From UBA11891 sp003533785 (lineage in GTDB: Bacteria > Bacteroidota > Bacteroidia > Flavobacteriales > Flavobacteriaceae), in the NCBI GenBank assembly GCA_949511625.1, contig CATFEX010000022.1, positions 62,001-126,000 on the forward strand: a DNA stretch of 64,000 nt. Reading direction: 5' to 3'. Below are positions 34,089 through 44,560 of the stretch, one piece after another. The notes below the pieces were generated by a model. The model was not told the DNA's origin. It saw nothing but the letters and a program-made list of their open reading frames with translations, and searched no databases. Position 1 is the first letter of the stretch. Each line of letters opens with the position of its first letter. A program made the translations under genes and the position numbers.

Positions 34089-35752
34089 CCCGAAATCTAT
34101 TAATCCTATTTGGAATAATCCTACTCATACAATGTCAGAATCCTTCAAACCATCCCAAAGCTGCAGTTGTTTCAGCTAGAGAGGAAGCCTCTTCAATTGG
34201 CCTTGCCATTTTAAAACAAGGGGGGAATGCTTTTGATGCAATGGTAGCAACCCATTTGGCCCTAGCGGTCTGCTACCCCAATGCTGGAAACATCGGCGGA
34301 GGAGGCTTTTTAGTGTATCGGAATGCCGATGGAACCGTTGGAAGTTTGGATTTTAGAGAAAAAGCTCCTGCTGCTGCCACAGAAGATATGTATCTTGATG
34401 CTGAAGGTGAAGTGATCCCAGACAAGAGCACACTGGGAGGTCTAGCAGTAGGTGTTCCAGGCTCAATTGATGGGATTCTTCGTATTCATGAAAAACTCGG
34501 TTCACTCCCCTTTGTCGATTTGGTTCAGCCGGCTATCGATTTAGCAGAAAAAGGGTTTGTTGTAACAGAAAAGCAAGCCGAAAGCTTAGCATCTAAGAGA
34601 GAAGAGTTTATTTTGATTAACGGGATAAATAGCCGATTTTCGAAAACGTATCAGGTGGGTGACACTATAAAAAATCCTGAAATGGCGGCATCGCTTCGAC
34701 GCATTCAGTTGACGGGCAGAGTGGGATTTTATGAAGGAAAAACAGCCCAGTTGATTATTGATCGTTTAGCAGAAACTGAAGGAATTATTTCTTTAGAAGA
34801 TTTAAAAAATTACGAAGCCGTGTGGAGAGATCCACATCAATTCAATTACAAAGATTTAGCGATGATATCAATGGCACCCCCTTCAAGTGGAGGGCTCTGT
34901 CTAAATCAATTGTTCGGAATGATTGAACCTTATAATATTGGTCAATACGATCATAATTCAATAGAAGCCATGCAGCTAATGATAGAAGCAGAGAGACGCT
35001 CGTATGCCGATCGGTCAGAATATATGGGTGATCCAGATTTCGTCACTATCCCCATAGACAGCCTAGTAGATCCCGCCTATCTCAATCGCAGAATGACCAG
35101 TTTTAATTGGAATAAACCTACGCTTTCGTCGGAAATAAAAGCAGGGGAAATTCAATGGGAAGAAAGTGATGAAACAACCCACTATTCTATTTTAGACCAA
35201 AATGGAAATGCTGTGGCTGTCACTACTACCCTCAATGGAAGCTATGGGTCTAAAGTATATGTGGAAGCGGGTGGTTTTTTCCTAAACAATGAAATGGATG
35301 ACTTTAGCAGTAAGCCAGGAACACCTAATATGTTTGGAATGATTGGTAACAAGGCCAATGCTATTGCTCCTGGTAAACGAATGCTCAGTTCAATGACCCC
35401 AACAATTGTTGAAAAAGACGGAACACTATGGATGATCCTAGGGACACCAGGAGGCTCTACGATTATCACTTCAGTTTTTCAGACCATTCTCAACGTCTAT
35501 GAGTTTGGAATGAATATGCAAGCCGCAGTGGAAGCGCCCCGATTCCATCATCAATGGCTTCCCGATTTGGTGGAATTGGAACCGGGTAGGTTCACCAAGG
35601 AACAAATCCAATCATTGAAAGAAAAAAACTATCCTATTGAAGAAAAAGAACCGCGAATCATTGGTCGTGTAGATGCAATTTTAGTTTCAAAAGAGGGCAT
35701 TATTTCAACAGGAGCCGACCCAAGAGGGGATGATGCGGCCGCGATTTGGTAA
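34085..35752 (+). CDS. ggt: Gamma-glutamyltransferase, lipoprotein form
   Basis: GGT cleaves gamma-glutamyl bonds such as those of glutathione, outside the cytoplasm. The 555-residue precursor has a lipobox ending LLIQC (Cys17). It would self-cleave before Thr365 in ETTHYS, the nucleophile of the small subunit. Substrate motifs follow: GGGGFLVY and the REKAP arginine in the large subunit, then the SSM (435-437) and GGS motifs in the small subunit. All appear intact. It overlaps the ACP phosphodiesterase gene by four bases. Confidence 0.93.
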   Translation: MTRNLLILFGIILLIQCQNPSNHPKAAVVSAREEASSIGLAILKQGGNAFDAMVATHLALAVCYPNAGNIGGGGFLVYRNADGTVGSLDFREKAPAAATEDMYLDAEGEVIPDKSTLGGLAVGVPGSIDGILRIHEKLGSLPFVDLVQPAIDLAEKGFVVTEKQAESLASKREEFILINGINSRFSKTYQVGDTIKNPEMAASLRRIQLTGRVGFYEGKTAQLIIDRLAETEGIISLEDLKNYEAVWRDPHQFNYKDLAMISMAPPSSGGLCLNQLFGMIEPYNIGQYDHNSIEAMQLMIEAERRSYADRSEYMGDPDFVTIPIDSLVDPAYLNRRMTSFNWNKPTLSSEIKAGEIQWEESDETTHYSILDQNGNAVAVTTTLNGSYGSKVYVEAGGFFLNNEMDDFSSKPGTPNMFGMIGNKANAIAPGKRMLSSMTPTIVEKDGTLWMILGTPGGSTIITSVFQTILNVYEFGMNMQAAVEAPRFHHQWLPDLVELEPGRFTKEQIQSLKEKNYPIEEKEPRIIGRVDAILVSKEGIISTGADPRGDDAAAIW

Positions 35753-35798
35753 CAATAAAACAACGACCCCATACTAGTGTTTTTCGAGTGGAAAATGC

Positions 35799-35806
35799 TA
35801 TTTTTG
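35799..35806 (+). promoter_or_regulatory. -7 promoter box of uvrA
   Basis: TATTTTTG matches the consensus and ends seven bases before the uvrA ATG at 35814, giving a near-leaderless transcript. A GGAGG at 35806-35810 partly overlaps it and may be coincidental. Confidence 0.5.
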
Positions 35807-35813
35807 GAGGCTT

Positions 35814-38654
35814 ATGAAGGAGGAAAAAGGTGTGATCGAAGTCCAAGGAGCTCGTGTTCACAATTTAAAAAATATTGATGTTTCAATCCCTCGTGAAAAA
35901 CTAGTTGTGATCACAGGCCTGTCAGGTAGTGGTAAGTCATCACTAGCTTTTGAAACCATCTATGCGGAAGGTCAACGTCGTTACATGGAAACTTTTTCCG
36001 CCTATGTCCGCCAATTTCTAGGCAACTTGGAACGTCCAGATGTGGATAAAATAGATGGCCTTTCCCCTGTCATTGCCATTGAACAAAAAACAACTTCTAG
36101 AAGTCCACGATCCACAGTGGGTACCATTACAGAACTATACGATTATTTACGACTTCTCTTCGCACGGATTGGAACCGCCTACAGCTATATCAGCCACAAG
36201 AAAATGGTAAGCTATAGCGATGCTCAAATTTTGGCCTTAATACAAAAAGAGTTTCAGGAAAAAAAAATAGCCCTCCTCGCTCCTATTATCAAATCCAGAA
36301 AAGGCCATTATCGCGAGCTTTTTGAAAATCTTCTCAAGCAAGGCTTCATACGAGTCCGTGTAGACGGCCTTATTGAAGATATAAAGCCAGGTATGAAGCT
36401 AGATCGCTACAAAACCCATGATATTGAATTGGTTGTGGATCGTGTCAAAATGGACAAAACAGCCAATCTTGATAAGCGATTGGAAGATTCCGTAGCCACA
36501 GCTATGGAATTTGGTGATAACAGCTTATTGATTATAGATTTGGATTCAGAGAAACAACGTTATTTTAGTCGTAATCTGATGTGTCCTGATAGCGGACTAT
36601 CCTATCCCAAGCCAGAACCCAACAGCTTTTCTTTCAATTCCCCCAAAGGCATGTGTCCTAATTGTAAAGGATTGGGGGTGCAACAGGTTTTGAACCAAGA
36701 CAAAATTATTCCAGACAGATCAATACCTATCAACAAAGGCGGTATTATCCCACTAGGGGAACGAAAAAACAATTGGGCATTTAAACAAATAGAAGTCATT
36801 GCCAAATGCTATGGCTTTTCGTTAAATGATCCCATTGAAAAAATTCCTAATGAAGCCTTACAAGTCATCCTCAAAGGGGGGAAAGAAAAATTTTCAATTC
36901 CGTCCAAGTCACTAGGGATTACACGCGACTATAAAATTGATTACGAAGGGATAGAAAATTTCATTCAATTTCAATATCTGAATAGTGAATCTTCTGGAAT
37001 CAAACGCTGGGCAAAAGCTTTTATGGATGAAAAAAAGTGTTCCAGTTGCAATGGGCAACGACTCAAGAAAGAAGCGCAATACTTTAAAATCAATGATGCC
37101 ACTATTGGGGAGTTGACGAGTATGGATTTGATCGACCTCTATAGATGGTTCGAGCAATTACCGGAAATGCTAACCTCCAATGAAAATAAAATTGCTTTAG
37201 AGCTACTTAAAGAGCTGAAAATGCGAACGCGTTTCCTTCTCGATGTTGGTTTGAACTATTTGACCCTTAATCGCTCGTCTCGATCGCTCTCAGGAGGAGA
37301 AGCTCAACGGATACGGCTTGCAACTCAAATAGGTTCACAACTTGTTGGGGTGCTCTATATTCTTGATGAACCCAGTATTGGTCTCCATCAAAGAGATAAT
37401 CAACGCTTGATTGCGTCTTTGGAGTCACTTCGGGACATGGGTAATTCAATCATCGTTGTGGAGCACGATAAGGACATGATATTACGGTCCGATCATGTCA
37501 TTGACATGGGACCGTTTGCAGGGAAAAATGGGGGTGAGATAATCTCAGAAGGTCCTCCAAATGAGCTTAGCAACCTAAAGACGCTAACGGCGGCTTACCT
37601 CACGCAACAAAAAATAATTCCCATACCCCAAAAACGACGTACCGGAAATGGGAATGCCATCGACCTAAAAGGATGCAAAGGAAACAATCTTAAAAACATT
37701 AACCTTAGCTTGCCTTTGGGGATAATGATTGGTATTACTGGGGTGTCTGGAAGTGGTAAGTCCACACTAATCAACGAAACCCTTTACCCAATTCTCAATG
37801 CTTATTATTTTAATGGAGTGAAGGAACCCCTTCCCTACAAGTCAATTTCTGGTTTAGAATATTTAGATAAGGTAGTAGATATCAACCAAAGTCCTATTGG
37901 ACGAACGCCTCGAAGTAATCCAGCGACTTACACAGGTGTTTTCAGTGAAATTAGAACTCTTTTCACCAAAACGCCAGAAGCACAAATCCGAGGATATAAG
38001 CCAGGTAGATTCAGTTTTAATGTGAAAGGAGGGCGTTGCGAGACCTGCCAGGGAGGGGGAATGCGTGTCATTGAAATGAATTTCTTACCCGATGTCTACA
38101 TTGAATGTGAAGACTGTCAAGGAAAACGCTTCAACAGAGAAACTCTTGAGATAAGGTATCGTGGAAAGTCTATTGCCGATGTCCTATCCATGACCATAAA
38201 CGAGGCAGTCACTTTTTTTGAGTCGATCCCCAAAATATACAAGAAATTAAAAACCATCCAAGAAGTTGGGTTAGGCTATGTTGCTTTAGGTCAGTCCTCC
38301 ACAACGCTATCGGGTGGGGAAGCTCAACGAATAAAATTAGCTGCGGAACTTTCCAAGAGAGATACAGGAAAAACAATTTATATTTTAGATGAACCAACAA
38401 CTGGATTGCACTTTGAAGATATTCGGGTACTTATGGAAATGCTCAATCGATTGGTAGACAAAGGAAATACTGTATTGATTATAGAACACAACTTGGATGT
38501 AATCAAATTAGTTGACTACGTTATTGATATTGGCCCAGAAGGAGGAAAAGGTGGCGGACAATTGGTTGGAGAAGGCACACCCGAATCTCTTGCAATCCAA
38601 AAAAACAGTCATACCGCCACCTATTTAGCTATCGAATTAACCCCAAAAACATAA
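35814..38654 (+). CDS. uvrA: Excinuclease ABC subunit A
   Basis: UvrA is the damage-sensing ATPase of nucleotide-excision repair. The 946-residue protein has two ABC cassettes: Walker A GLSGSGKSS near residue 36 and GVSGSGKST in the second half. Each has an ABC signature (SLSGGEAQRIRLA, TLSGGEAQRIKLA). Zinc modules CPNC...CSSC and CETC...CEDC are complete. DNA-binding and UvrB-interaction regions are of normal size. uvrB is not in the window. It is followed after three bases by the LOG gene. Confidence 0.98.
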   Translation: MKEEKGVIEVQGARVHNLKNIDVSIPREKLVVITGLSGSGKSSLAFETIYAEGQRRYMETFSAYVRQFLGNLERPDVDKIDGLSPVIAIEQKTTSRSPRSTVGTITELYDYLRLLFARIGTAYSYISHKKMVSYSDAQILALIQKEFQEKKIALLAPIIKSRKGHYRELFENLLKQGFIRVRVDGLIEDIKPGMKLDRYKTHDIELVVDRVKMDKTANLDKRLEDSVATAMEFGDNSLLIIDLDSEKQRYFSRNLMCPDSGLSYPKPEPNSFSFNSPKGMCPNCKGLGVQQVLNQDKIIPDRSIPINKGGIIPLGERKNNWAFKQIEVIAKCYGFSLNDPIEKIPNEALQVILKGGKEKFSIPSKSLGITRDYKIDYEGIENFIQFQYLNSESSGIKRWAKAFMDEKKCSSCNGQRLKKEAQYFKINDATIGELTSMDLIDLYRWFEQLPEMLTSNENKIALELLKELKMRTRFLLDVGLNYLTLNRSSRSLSGGEAQRIRLATQIGSQLVGVLYILDEPSIGLHQRDNQRLIASLESLRDMGNSIIVVEHDKDMILRSDHVIDMGPFAGKNGGEIISEGPPNELSNLKTLTAAYLTQQKIIPIPQKRRTGNGNAIDLKGCKGNNLKNINLSLPLGIMIGITGVSGSGKSTLINETLYPILNAYYFNGVKEPLPYKSISGLEYLDKVVDINQSPIGRTPRSNPATYTGVFSEIRTLFTKTPEAQIRGYKPGRFSFNVKGGRCETCQGGGMRVIEMNFLPDVYIECEDCQGKRFNRETLEIRYRGKSIADVLSMTINEAVTFFESIPKIYKKLKTIQEVGLGYVALGQSSTTLSGGEAQRIKLAAELSKRDTGKTIYILDEPTTGLHFEDIRVLMEMLNRLVDKGNTVLIIEHNLDVIKLVDYVIDIGPEGGKGGGQLVGEGTPESLAIQKNSHTATYLAIELTPKT

Positions 38655-38657
38655 TCC

Positions 38658-39347
38658 ATGTCAACTAACAAACATCCACAAAAAAATTGGAGTGCAATCA
38701 AAGCAAATGACTCTTGGGCTCTATTCAAGATCATGAGTGAGTTTGTGGAAGGTTATGAGCGATTAGGTGCTATAGGGCCTTGTATTTCAATTTTTGGATC
38801 GGCCCGAACAGAAGCAACGGATCCCACTTACCAACTGACCAAAAAAATATCATATGCCATAGTAAAGCACGGTTATGGGGTAATTACAGGAGGTGGTCCA
38901 GGCATCATGGAAGCTGCCAATCGGGGTGCACAAGAAGCAAAGGGATTATCTGTAGGATTGAATATAAATCTTCCTTTTGAACAACAGAGCAATCCCTATA
39001 TTGATACCGATAAGAGCATCAATTTTGAGTATTTTTTTGTTCGAAAAGTAATGTTTGTTAAGTACGCACAAGGCTTTGTAGTAATGCCTGGTGGATTGGG
39101 TACCCTAGATGAATTATTTGAAGCTCTCACTCTAATTCAGACTGAAAAAATCAAATCGTTTCCTATTTTACTTGTTGGTAAGAATTATTGGTCTGGTTTG
39201 ATGGAATGGATCAAATCGCAGTTACTTACTAAGAAAAATATAAGTCCAGAAGATTTGAACCTGATTGAAGTCGTAGACACTCCAGAAGAAGTCCTTCAAG
39301 CTTTAGATAAGTTTCACACTAAGGACAGCTTCCGTCCGAATTTTTAA
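38658..39347 (+). CDS. LOG family nucleotide phosphoribohydrolase-like protein
   Basis: The 229-residue protein is a LOG (lysine decarboxylase-like) family member with the paired motifs GGGPGIMEAANRGA and PGGLGTLDELFEALT. Characterised relatives cleave nucleoside 5'-monophosphates to base and ribose 5-phosphate, in plants releasing active cytokinin. The true substrate in Flavobacteriia is unknown. It lies between uvrA (three bases) and a membrane protein gene (two bases), so it is in the uvrA transcript. Lys-decarboxylase labels for this family are misleading. Confidence 0.88.
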   Translation: MSTNKHPQKNWSAIKANDSWALFKIMSEFVEGYERLGAIGPCISIFGSARTEATDPTYQLTKKISYAIVKHGYGVITGGGPGIMEAANRGAQEAKGLSVGLNINLPFEQQSNPYIDTDKSINFEYFFVRKVMFVKYAQGFVVMPGGLGTLDELFEALTLIQTEKIKSFPILLVGKNYWSGLMEWIKSQLLTKKNISPEDLNLIEVVDTPEEVLQALDKFHTKDSFRPNF

Positions 39348-39349
39348 AT

Positions 39350-42121
39350 ATGCAACGAGTTCTATTTTTATTTCTCTCTCTATTAGTGAACCTATTGCAG
39401 GCACAACAAGCGGTAACCTATGAGGTAGATGCTGAGGTTATCGCAGAAGAAAGAAAAATAAAAATAAGACAGCAGGTGCATCTTGAAGCTGGAGCTATTG
39501 TCAATGATACCTTGTATTTTAACGATTGGAATCATGCCTATAGCAGTTCAAAAACTCCATTGGCTCTTTGGTTTGCAGAAGAATTTGACCGCAGTTTTTA
39601 TTTAGCTCCAAAAAATCGTCTTGGACAGACTGTTATACAATCGATCAAAGAAAAACAAAGCCTCCTTTCTTGGTTTCGACCCGTCAATCACCCGGATCAA
39701 ATTGGGATTTTAATTCCCCCAGTAGCCCAGCAAAATGGGATTACGCTTTATTTTGAATACGATTTAATTCTTCCTGATGCCAAATTTTCTAAATATGGTT
39801 ATAATGAAAATAAAAAATCGATCCGATTAACCGAATGGTTATTGACCTACACCGGACCCAGTTCATCATTGGAGCGTTTGGTGAGTAATTTGGATATAGA
39901 CGATCAAAACAGTTACAAAGCCCACTACAAGGTTCGCTTTGAAACACCAGACTCCTATGAAATTATTGCAGACCTTCCCAGAATAGAAAAATTAGTATGG
40001 GAGGGTAGTTCCCTTTATTGCCCCACCTTTGTAATGAGTGAAGAAACTGAATTTGTCACTTATTCCATGCCAGATGGGGCCCAGATTTTTTCAGACATAG
40101 GGTATCCTAAGCAACTTCAAAGCGAGTCACAAAATCAATTTGAGCGTATTTACGCGTTCCTTAGAAAAGAGATTCCAGACTTTACCCAGTCAAATTTCAT
40201 TGTTTCTAAGGTCGATTACAATAAACGTCCGTTTTATGGGCTGAATCAGCTACCCAGTTTCATTAGCCCCTTTTCAAAATCATTACTCAATGAATTAAAA
40301 GTGATTAAAGCCTTTTCACGAACCTATGTCCAAACTCAAATGATGCTTCCAAAAAGAAAGAATCAATGGATTTTAGAGGGTCTTCCTATCTATCTTGTTA
40401 TTAAATATATCGAGACTTACCACCCCAACCTTCGCTTTCTAGGGGATCTTTCAAAGTTATTCTACTTAAGGACCTATGGGATTGCTAAAATGTCATTTAA
40501 CGACAGTTTTATGACCTATACAGAGTTTATGCTTCGTAACAATCTACATCAAGAAGCAGCCACAGAGAAAGGAAGTCTAACTCGCTTCAATGAACGCATA
40601 ACCGTTCCCTATCATGTGGGAATTGGCCTTCGATATCTAGAATCCTACATGAATAATGAACGGTTTGAAAAACTGATAAAGCAACTTATTTCAAGTGAAA
40701 ATGCTGGGATGATACAATCGTATTTTAAGTCAAAAGATCAGCAAGACATTCAATGGTTTTATGACACCTATATCAACCAACGCTGGGGGGTTGATTTTCA
40801 AATTAAAGAACAATCAAAAGACAAAGATTCCATAGAGTTGATCGTTACAGAGAATAATAAATTACAAATTCCTGTCAAATTGAGTAGATTAAAAAACAAA
40901 GAAATAGTCTCACAAATGTGGGTTTATCCTAATCCGGAACGAGCGTATAAGTTTGACAGAAAAGGGAGCGATCAAATCGCCATAAACCCATTCTTAGGCT
41001 TACCCGAATTAAATAAAGAAAACAACTGGAAATCTACCCAACAAAAAATTTTCAAGAAGCCCTTGTCGTTTCGTTTAGTGAAAGATACAGAAGTCCCAGA
41101 TAGAAATCAGCTTTTTGCCAATCCAATATCGAATTACAATGCCTACGATGGAATTTCGTTTGGTGGAAGATTTCACAATAAAAAGCTCACCAGACAAAAT
41201 TTTCAAATGGATTTTCGCCCTCAATATTCTTTTCTCGAGGAAAATCTTGTGGGTAGTTATCGATTGGCCTTGAGAATAAACTCTTTAGAGCGAAAAAACT
41301 TCCTTACTACATTATCCCTAAACGGGACTAGTTTTCATTACGATACAGGACTTCGCTACCACGTCGTCGCTCCACAACTGGCTTTTTTCTTTAGAACACC
41401 CGATTTCAGATCAAACTTACGCCAAGCTTTGAGTGCGTCATGGTATAATATTTCCAAGGATATTGATGAAGGAATAGAAACAACTCCAGAGTATGGCGTA
41501 TTGAAATTAACGCATTTATATTCCGATAAAGCCACATTAAAATACCTTACTATGGCTTCGAGCTTGGAATTATCCAATTCTTTCAGCAAAGCGAGTTTCA
41601 ATTTCGATTACCGCAAACTTTTCCCCAGTGGTCGTCAATTCCAAGTCCGTTTTTTTGCTGGTAAGTTTATCAGAAATGCAGCAAAGAATAATAATTTTTT
41701 TGACTTCAGTCTAACTCGTCCCAATGACTATTTGTATCAGTATCAATACCTGGGACGTTCTGAAACCTCTGGTTTTTTTAGTCAACAATTTATTTTGGCT
41801 GAGGGAGGTCTGAAAGCCAATTTAACGGAATCCAATGTGAGTGATTATTTGTTTAGTACAAACTTAATGATGAGTCTTTGGAAATGGATTGAAGTGTATG
41901 GTGACGTTGCGTTGGCAAAAAATCTCAATCAACCCATAAAAAAGTATTGGGGAACAGGAATTCGTTTAAATCTAGTCCCAGATTATTTGGAAATGTATTT
42001 TCCCATCTACAACCAAGACGGACTCCAACTCAATGATTCGTCTTACATCCAAAACATCCGATTCGTTTTAACTGTTGAAACCAAACAATTGGCAGCATTA
42101 TTTACGCGTAAGTGGTTCTAA
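39350..42121 (+). CDS. M1-peptidase-like outer-membrane protein with C-terminal barrel
   Basis: This 923-residue protein has a signal peptide ending near LLQAQ. Residues 20 to about 480 resemble an M1 aminopeptidase N-like fold, including a beta domain and a W-I-L-E-G-L-P block (340-346) that recalls the zinc-ligand Glu helix. The place where HExxH should stand reads FSRTYVQ (322-328), so the zinc site is absent. From about 580 to the end the alternating hydrophobic strands and the terminal Phe suggest an outer-membrane beta barrel. It may be an inactive or retooled peptidase. It is two bases after the LOG gene. Confidence 0.7.
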   Translation: MQRVLFLFLSLLVNLLQAQQAVTYEVDAEVIAEERKIKIRQQVHLEAGAIVNDTLYFNDWNHAYSSSKTPLALWFAEEFDRSFYLAPKNRLGQTVIQSIKEKQSLLSWFRPVNHPDQIGILIPPVAQQNGITLYFEYDLILPDAKFSKYGYNENKKSIRLTEWLLTYTGPSSSLERLVSNLDIDDQNSYKAHYKVRFETPDSYEIIADLPRIEKLVWEGSSLYCPTFVMSEETEFVTYSMPDGAQIFSDIGYPKQLQSESQNQFERIYAFLRKEIPDFTQSNFIVSKVDYNKRPFYGLNQLPSFISPFSKSLLNELKVIKAFSRTYVQTQMMLPKRKNQWILEGLPIYLVIKYIETYHPNLRFLGDLSKLFYLRTYGIAKMSFNDSFMTYTEFMLRNNLHQEAATEKGSLTRFNERITVPYHVGIGLRYLESYMNNERFEKLIKQLISSENAGMIQSYFKSKDQQDIQWFYDTYINQRWGVDFQIKEQSKDKDSIELIVTENNKLQIPVKLSRLKNKEIVSQMWVYPNPERAYKFDRKGSDQIAINPFLGLPELNKENNWKSTQQKIFKKPLSFRLVKDTEVPDRNQLFANPISNYNAYDGISFGGRFHNKKLTRQNFQMDFRPQYSFLEENLVGSYRLALRINSLERKNFLTTLSLNGTSFHYDTGLRYHVVAPQLAFFFRTPDFRSNLRQALSASWYNISKDIDEGIETTPEYGVLKLTHLYSDKATLKYLTMASSLELSNSFSKASFNFDYRKLFPSGRQFQVRFFAGKFIRNAAKNNNFFDFSLTRPNDYLYQYQYLGRSETSGFFSQQFILAEGGLKANLTESNVSDYLFSTNLMMSLWKWIEVYGDVALAKNLNQPIKKYWGTGIRLNLVPDYLEMYFPIYNQDGLQLNDSSYIQNIRFVLTVETKQLAALFTRKWF

Positions 42122-42157
42122 TATTTAAAACCGCATTTTTTTGTAATTTTATGCTTC

Positions 42158-44560
42158 ATGACTTCCAACCCAACCTCAACTGCCAAAATTAATTTTGATA
42201 GTTTCCAAAAACGTGTCCTTTCAGACTATCGTATTGTCTATTTAAGCCGCTCCTGTAGTTTATTGGGCCGTAGAGAAGTGTTAACCGGCAAAGGGAATTT
42301 CGGAATCTTCGGTGATGGCAAAGAGCTTCCTCAAATTGCAATCAACCACTTTTTCAGAAAAGGAGACTTTAGAGCGGGTTATTATAGAGATCAAACACTA
42401 CTAATGGCGCAAGGGCAATTGAGTATTTCTCAATTCTTTGCAGCGATCTATGCCCACCCAGATTTGGAAAAAGAACCAATGTCTGGAGGGCGACAGATGG
42501 GGGGACATTTTACAACACGAAGTATCGACGAAAAAGGAGAATGGATCAATCTAATGGATCAGTTCAATCACAGTTCAGATATTTCGCCTACGGGAGGACA
42601 AATGCCCCGTCTAGTTGGGTTGGCACAAGCATCCAAGCTCTATCGTGAAAATAAAATCAAAAACAATGAAAAATTCAGTAACAACGGCAATGAAATTGTT
42701 TGGGGGACCATAGGGAACGCCAGTGCGGCTGAGGGTTTGTTCTTTGAAGCCGTCAATGCCGCCGCTATAATACAAGTTCCCATGGTATTGTCCATCTATG
42801 ATGATGGTTATGGTATTTCTGTGGGTAATGACAAACAAATGACTAAAGGAAGTGTTTCTGAGGCACTGGCAGGATTTCAAAAAATAGACGACTCCACGGG
42901 ATTGGAAATACTAACCGTCAAAGGTTGGGATTTTACAGCCTTGATGAAAACATATAGCCATGCAGAGAAACTGGCCAGGGAGAAACATTTACCCGTTCTA
43001 GTTCATGTTCAAGAACTCACCCAACCTCTTGGCCATTCCACATCAGGCTCACACGAACGCTACAAAAGCAAGAAAAGATTGGAATGGGAGGAGGAATATG
43101 ATTGTATTCTAAAATTCAAAGAATGGATTCTGGCTCAGGGGATAGCAACTGAAGAGGGGTTATCTGAATTGGAAAAATTAATTGACAAAGAAATCCGAGA
43201 AAATAAGAGAAAGGCGTGGAAGGAATACCGCCAACTCATGGACCAATCCAAAGAAGAATTACTCAAGGTTTTTGAAACCGTCCGCCCGATGACTCAAAAT
43301 GATGTAAACTTTGGGCTATTGCACAACAACACCGAATCCTTGGATGATTTTAGTTTGCGAGAATTGATGCAGAACGCAAGACGGGGCATCTTGGGGTTGG
43401 GACGCTTCCCTGTCTCTGTTCGCCAACCTTTGATAGATTGGATTGCAAAAACCAAAGAAGTCCTTAAAGAGCGTTACAACACTCACTTATACAATGAAAA
43501 CCTAGCTTCAAATAACGATATTCCTGTACAATATAAAGAAAAGCAAACTGCTGTAGATGGGCGTATTGTGCTAAGAGATAATTTTGATGCTCTTTTTGCT
43601 AAATACGACCGATTGCTTCTTTTTGGAGAAGATGTTGGCAAAATTGGGGATGTTAATCAAGGGGCCGAAGGACTTCAAAAGAAATATGGTGAATCCCGAA
43701 TTTTTGATACTGGTATTCGTGAAGCAACTATCGTCGGTCAAGGAATTGGACTTGCACTACGGGGGTTTCGCCCTATCGCCGAAATACAATATTTGGATTA
43801 TATGCTCTATGCACTTCATACGTTAAGTGATGATTTAGCATCTATGAATTATAGAACTAAAGGTCAACAAATTGCACCATTAATTATTCGGACAAGAGGG
43901 CATCGTTTGGAAGGCATTTGGCATTCGGGATCACCGATGGGGACCCTAGTGCATGCCCTAAGAGGCATTTACCTTCTTGTTCCTAGAAACATGACACAAG
44001 CTGCAGGCATGTACAATGCATTATTACGAATCAATCAGCCCGCAATGGTTATTGAAACATTAAACGGATATCGATTGAAGGAAAAAATGCCCTCCAATCT
44101 CGGAGACTTCACCACTCCCCTTGGTGCGGTGGAAATATTAAGGAAGGGCTCTGATATTACTGCTCTGAGTTATGGAGCAACCCTAGCGATCCTACAAGAA
44201 GCTGCTGAAACAATTGCTAAAATGGGTGTTTACGTTGAAGTGATTGATGTGCAATCTCTATTGCCTTTTGATATAGAAGGTGCTGTGGGAACTAGTATTG
44301 CAAAAACCAATCGTTTGCTGATTGTTGATGAAGATGTTCCAGGGGGAGCCACAGCCTATTTGCTTCAACAGCTTCTCGATAAGCAAAACATTTTTCAATC
44401 CCTTGACAGCAGTCCGCAATTATTGAGCGCTAAAGCTCACCGTCCGCCCTACGGCAATGATGGAGATTATATTACTAAACCCTCCAAGGAAGACATCATA
44501 GAAGCCTTGTATACGCTCATGAGTGAAAGTGATCCCACTGGTTTTCCTTCTCTAGGCTAA
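42158..44560 (+). CDS. 2-oxoacid dehydrogenase E1, fused alpha and beta subunits (800 residues)
   Basis: This is the longer of two fused E1 proteins in the window. The alpha half (about 1-400) has the ThDP/Mg region TIGNASAAEG, closing with DDGYGIS. The beta half (about 455-800) has FGEDVGKIGDVNQGAEGL and QYLDYMLYALHTLSDDL. The extra length lies at the N-terminus and in a linker of about 50 residues. Substrate specificity (branched-chain or pyruvate-like) cannot be read. It is probably separate from the uvrA run, with a near -7 box (TAATTTTA, 42144-42151) upstream. Confidence 0.88.
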   Translation: MTSNPTSTAKINFDSFQKRVLSDYRIVYLSRSCSLLGRREVLTGKGNFGIFGDGKELPQIAINHFFRKGDFRAGYYRDQTLLMAQGQLSISQFFAAIYAHPDLEKEPMSGGRQMGGHFTTRSIDEKGEWINLMDQFNHSSDISPTGGQMPRLVGLAQASKLYRENKIKNNEKFSNNGNEIVWGTIGNASAAEGLFFEAVNAAAIIQVPMVLSIYDDGYGISVGNDKQMTKGSVSEALAGFQKIDDSTGLEILTVKGWDFTALMKTYSHAEKLAREKHLPVLVHVQELTQPLGHSTSGSHERYKSKKRLEWEEEYDCILKFKEWILAQGIATEEGLSELEKLIDKEIRENKRKAWKEYRQLMDQSKEELLKVFETVRPMTQNDVNFGLLHNNTESLDDFSLRELMQNARRGILGLGRFPVSVRQPLIDWIAKTKEVLKERYNTHLYNENLASNNDIPVQYKEKQTAVDGRIVLRDNFDALFAKYDRLLLFGEDVGKIGDVNQGAEGLQKKYGESRIFDTGIREATIVGQGIGLALRGFRPIAEIQYLDYMLYALHTLSDDLASMNYRTKGQQIAPLIIRTRGHRLEGIWHSGSPMGTLVHALRGIYLLVPRNMTQAAGMYNALLRINQPAMVIETLNGYRLKEKMPSNLGDFTTPLGAVEILRKGSDITALSYGATLAILQEAAETIAKMGVYVEVIDVQSLLPFDIEGAVGTSIAKTNRLLIVDEDVPGGATAYLLQQLLDKQNIFQSLDSSPQLLSAKAHRPPYGNDGDYITKPSKEDIIEALYTLMSESDPTGFPSLG

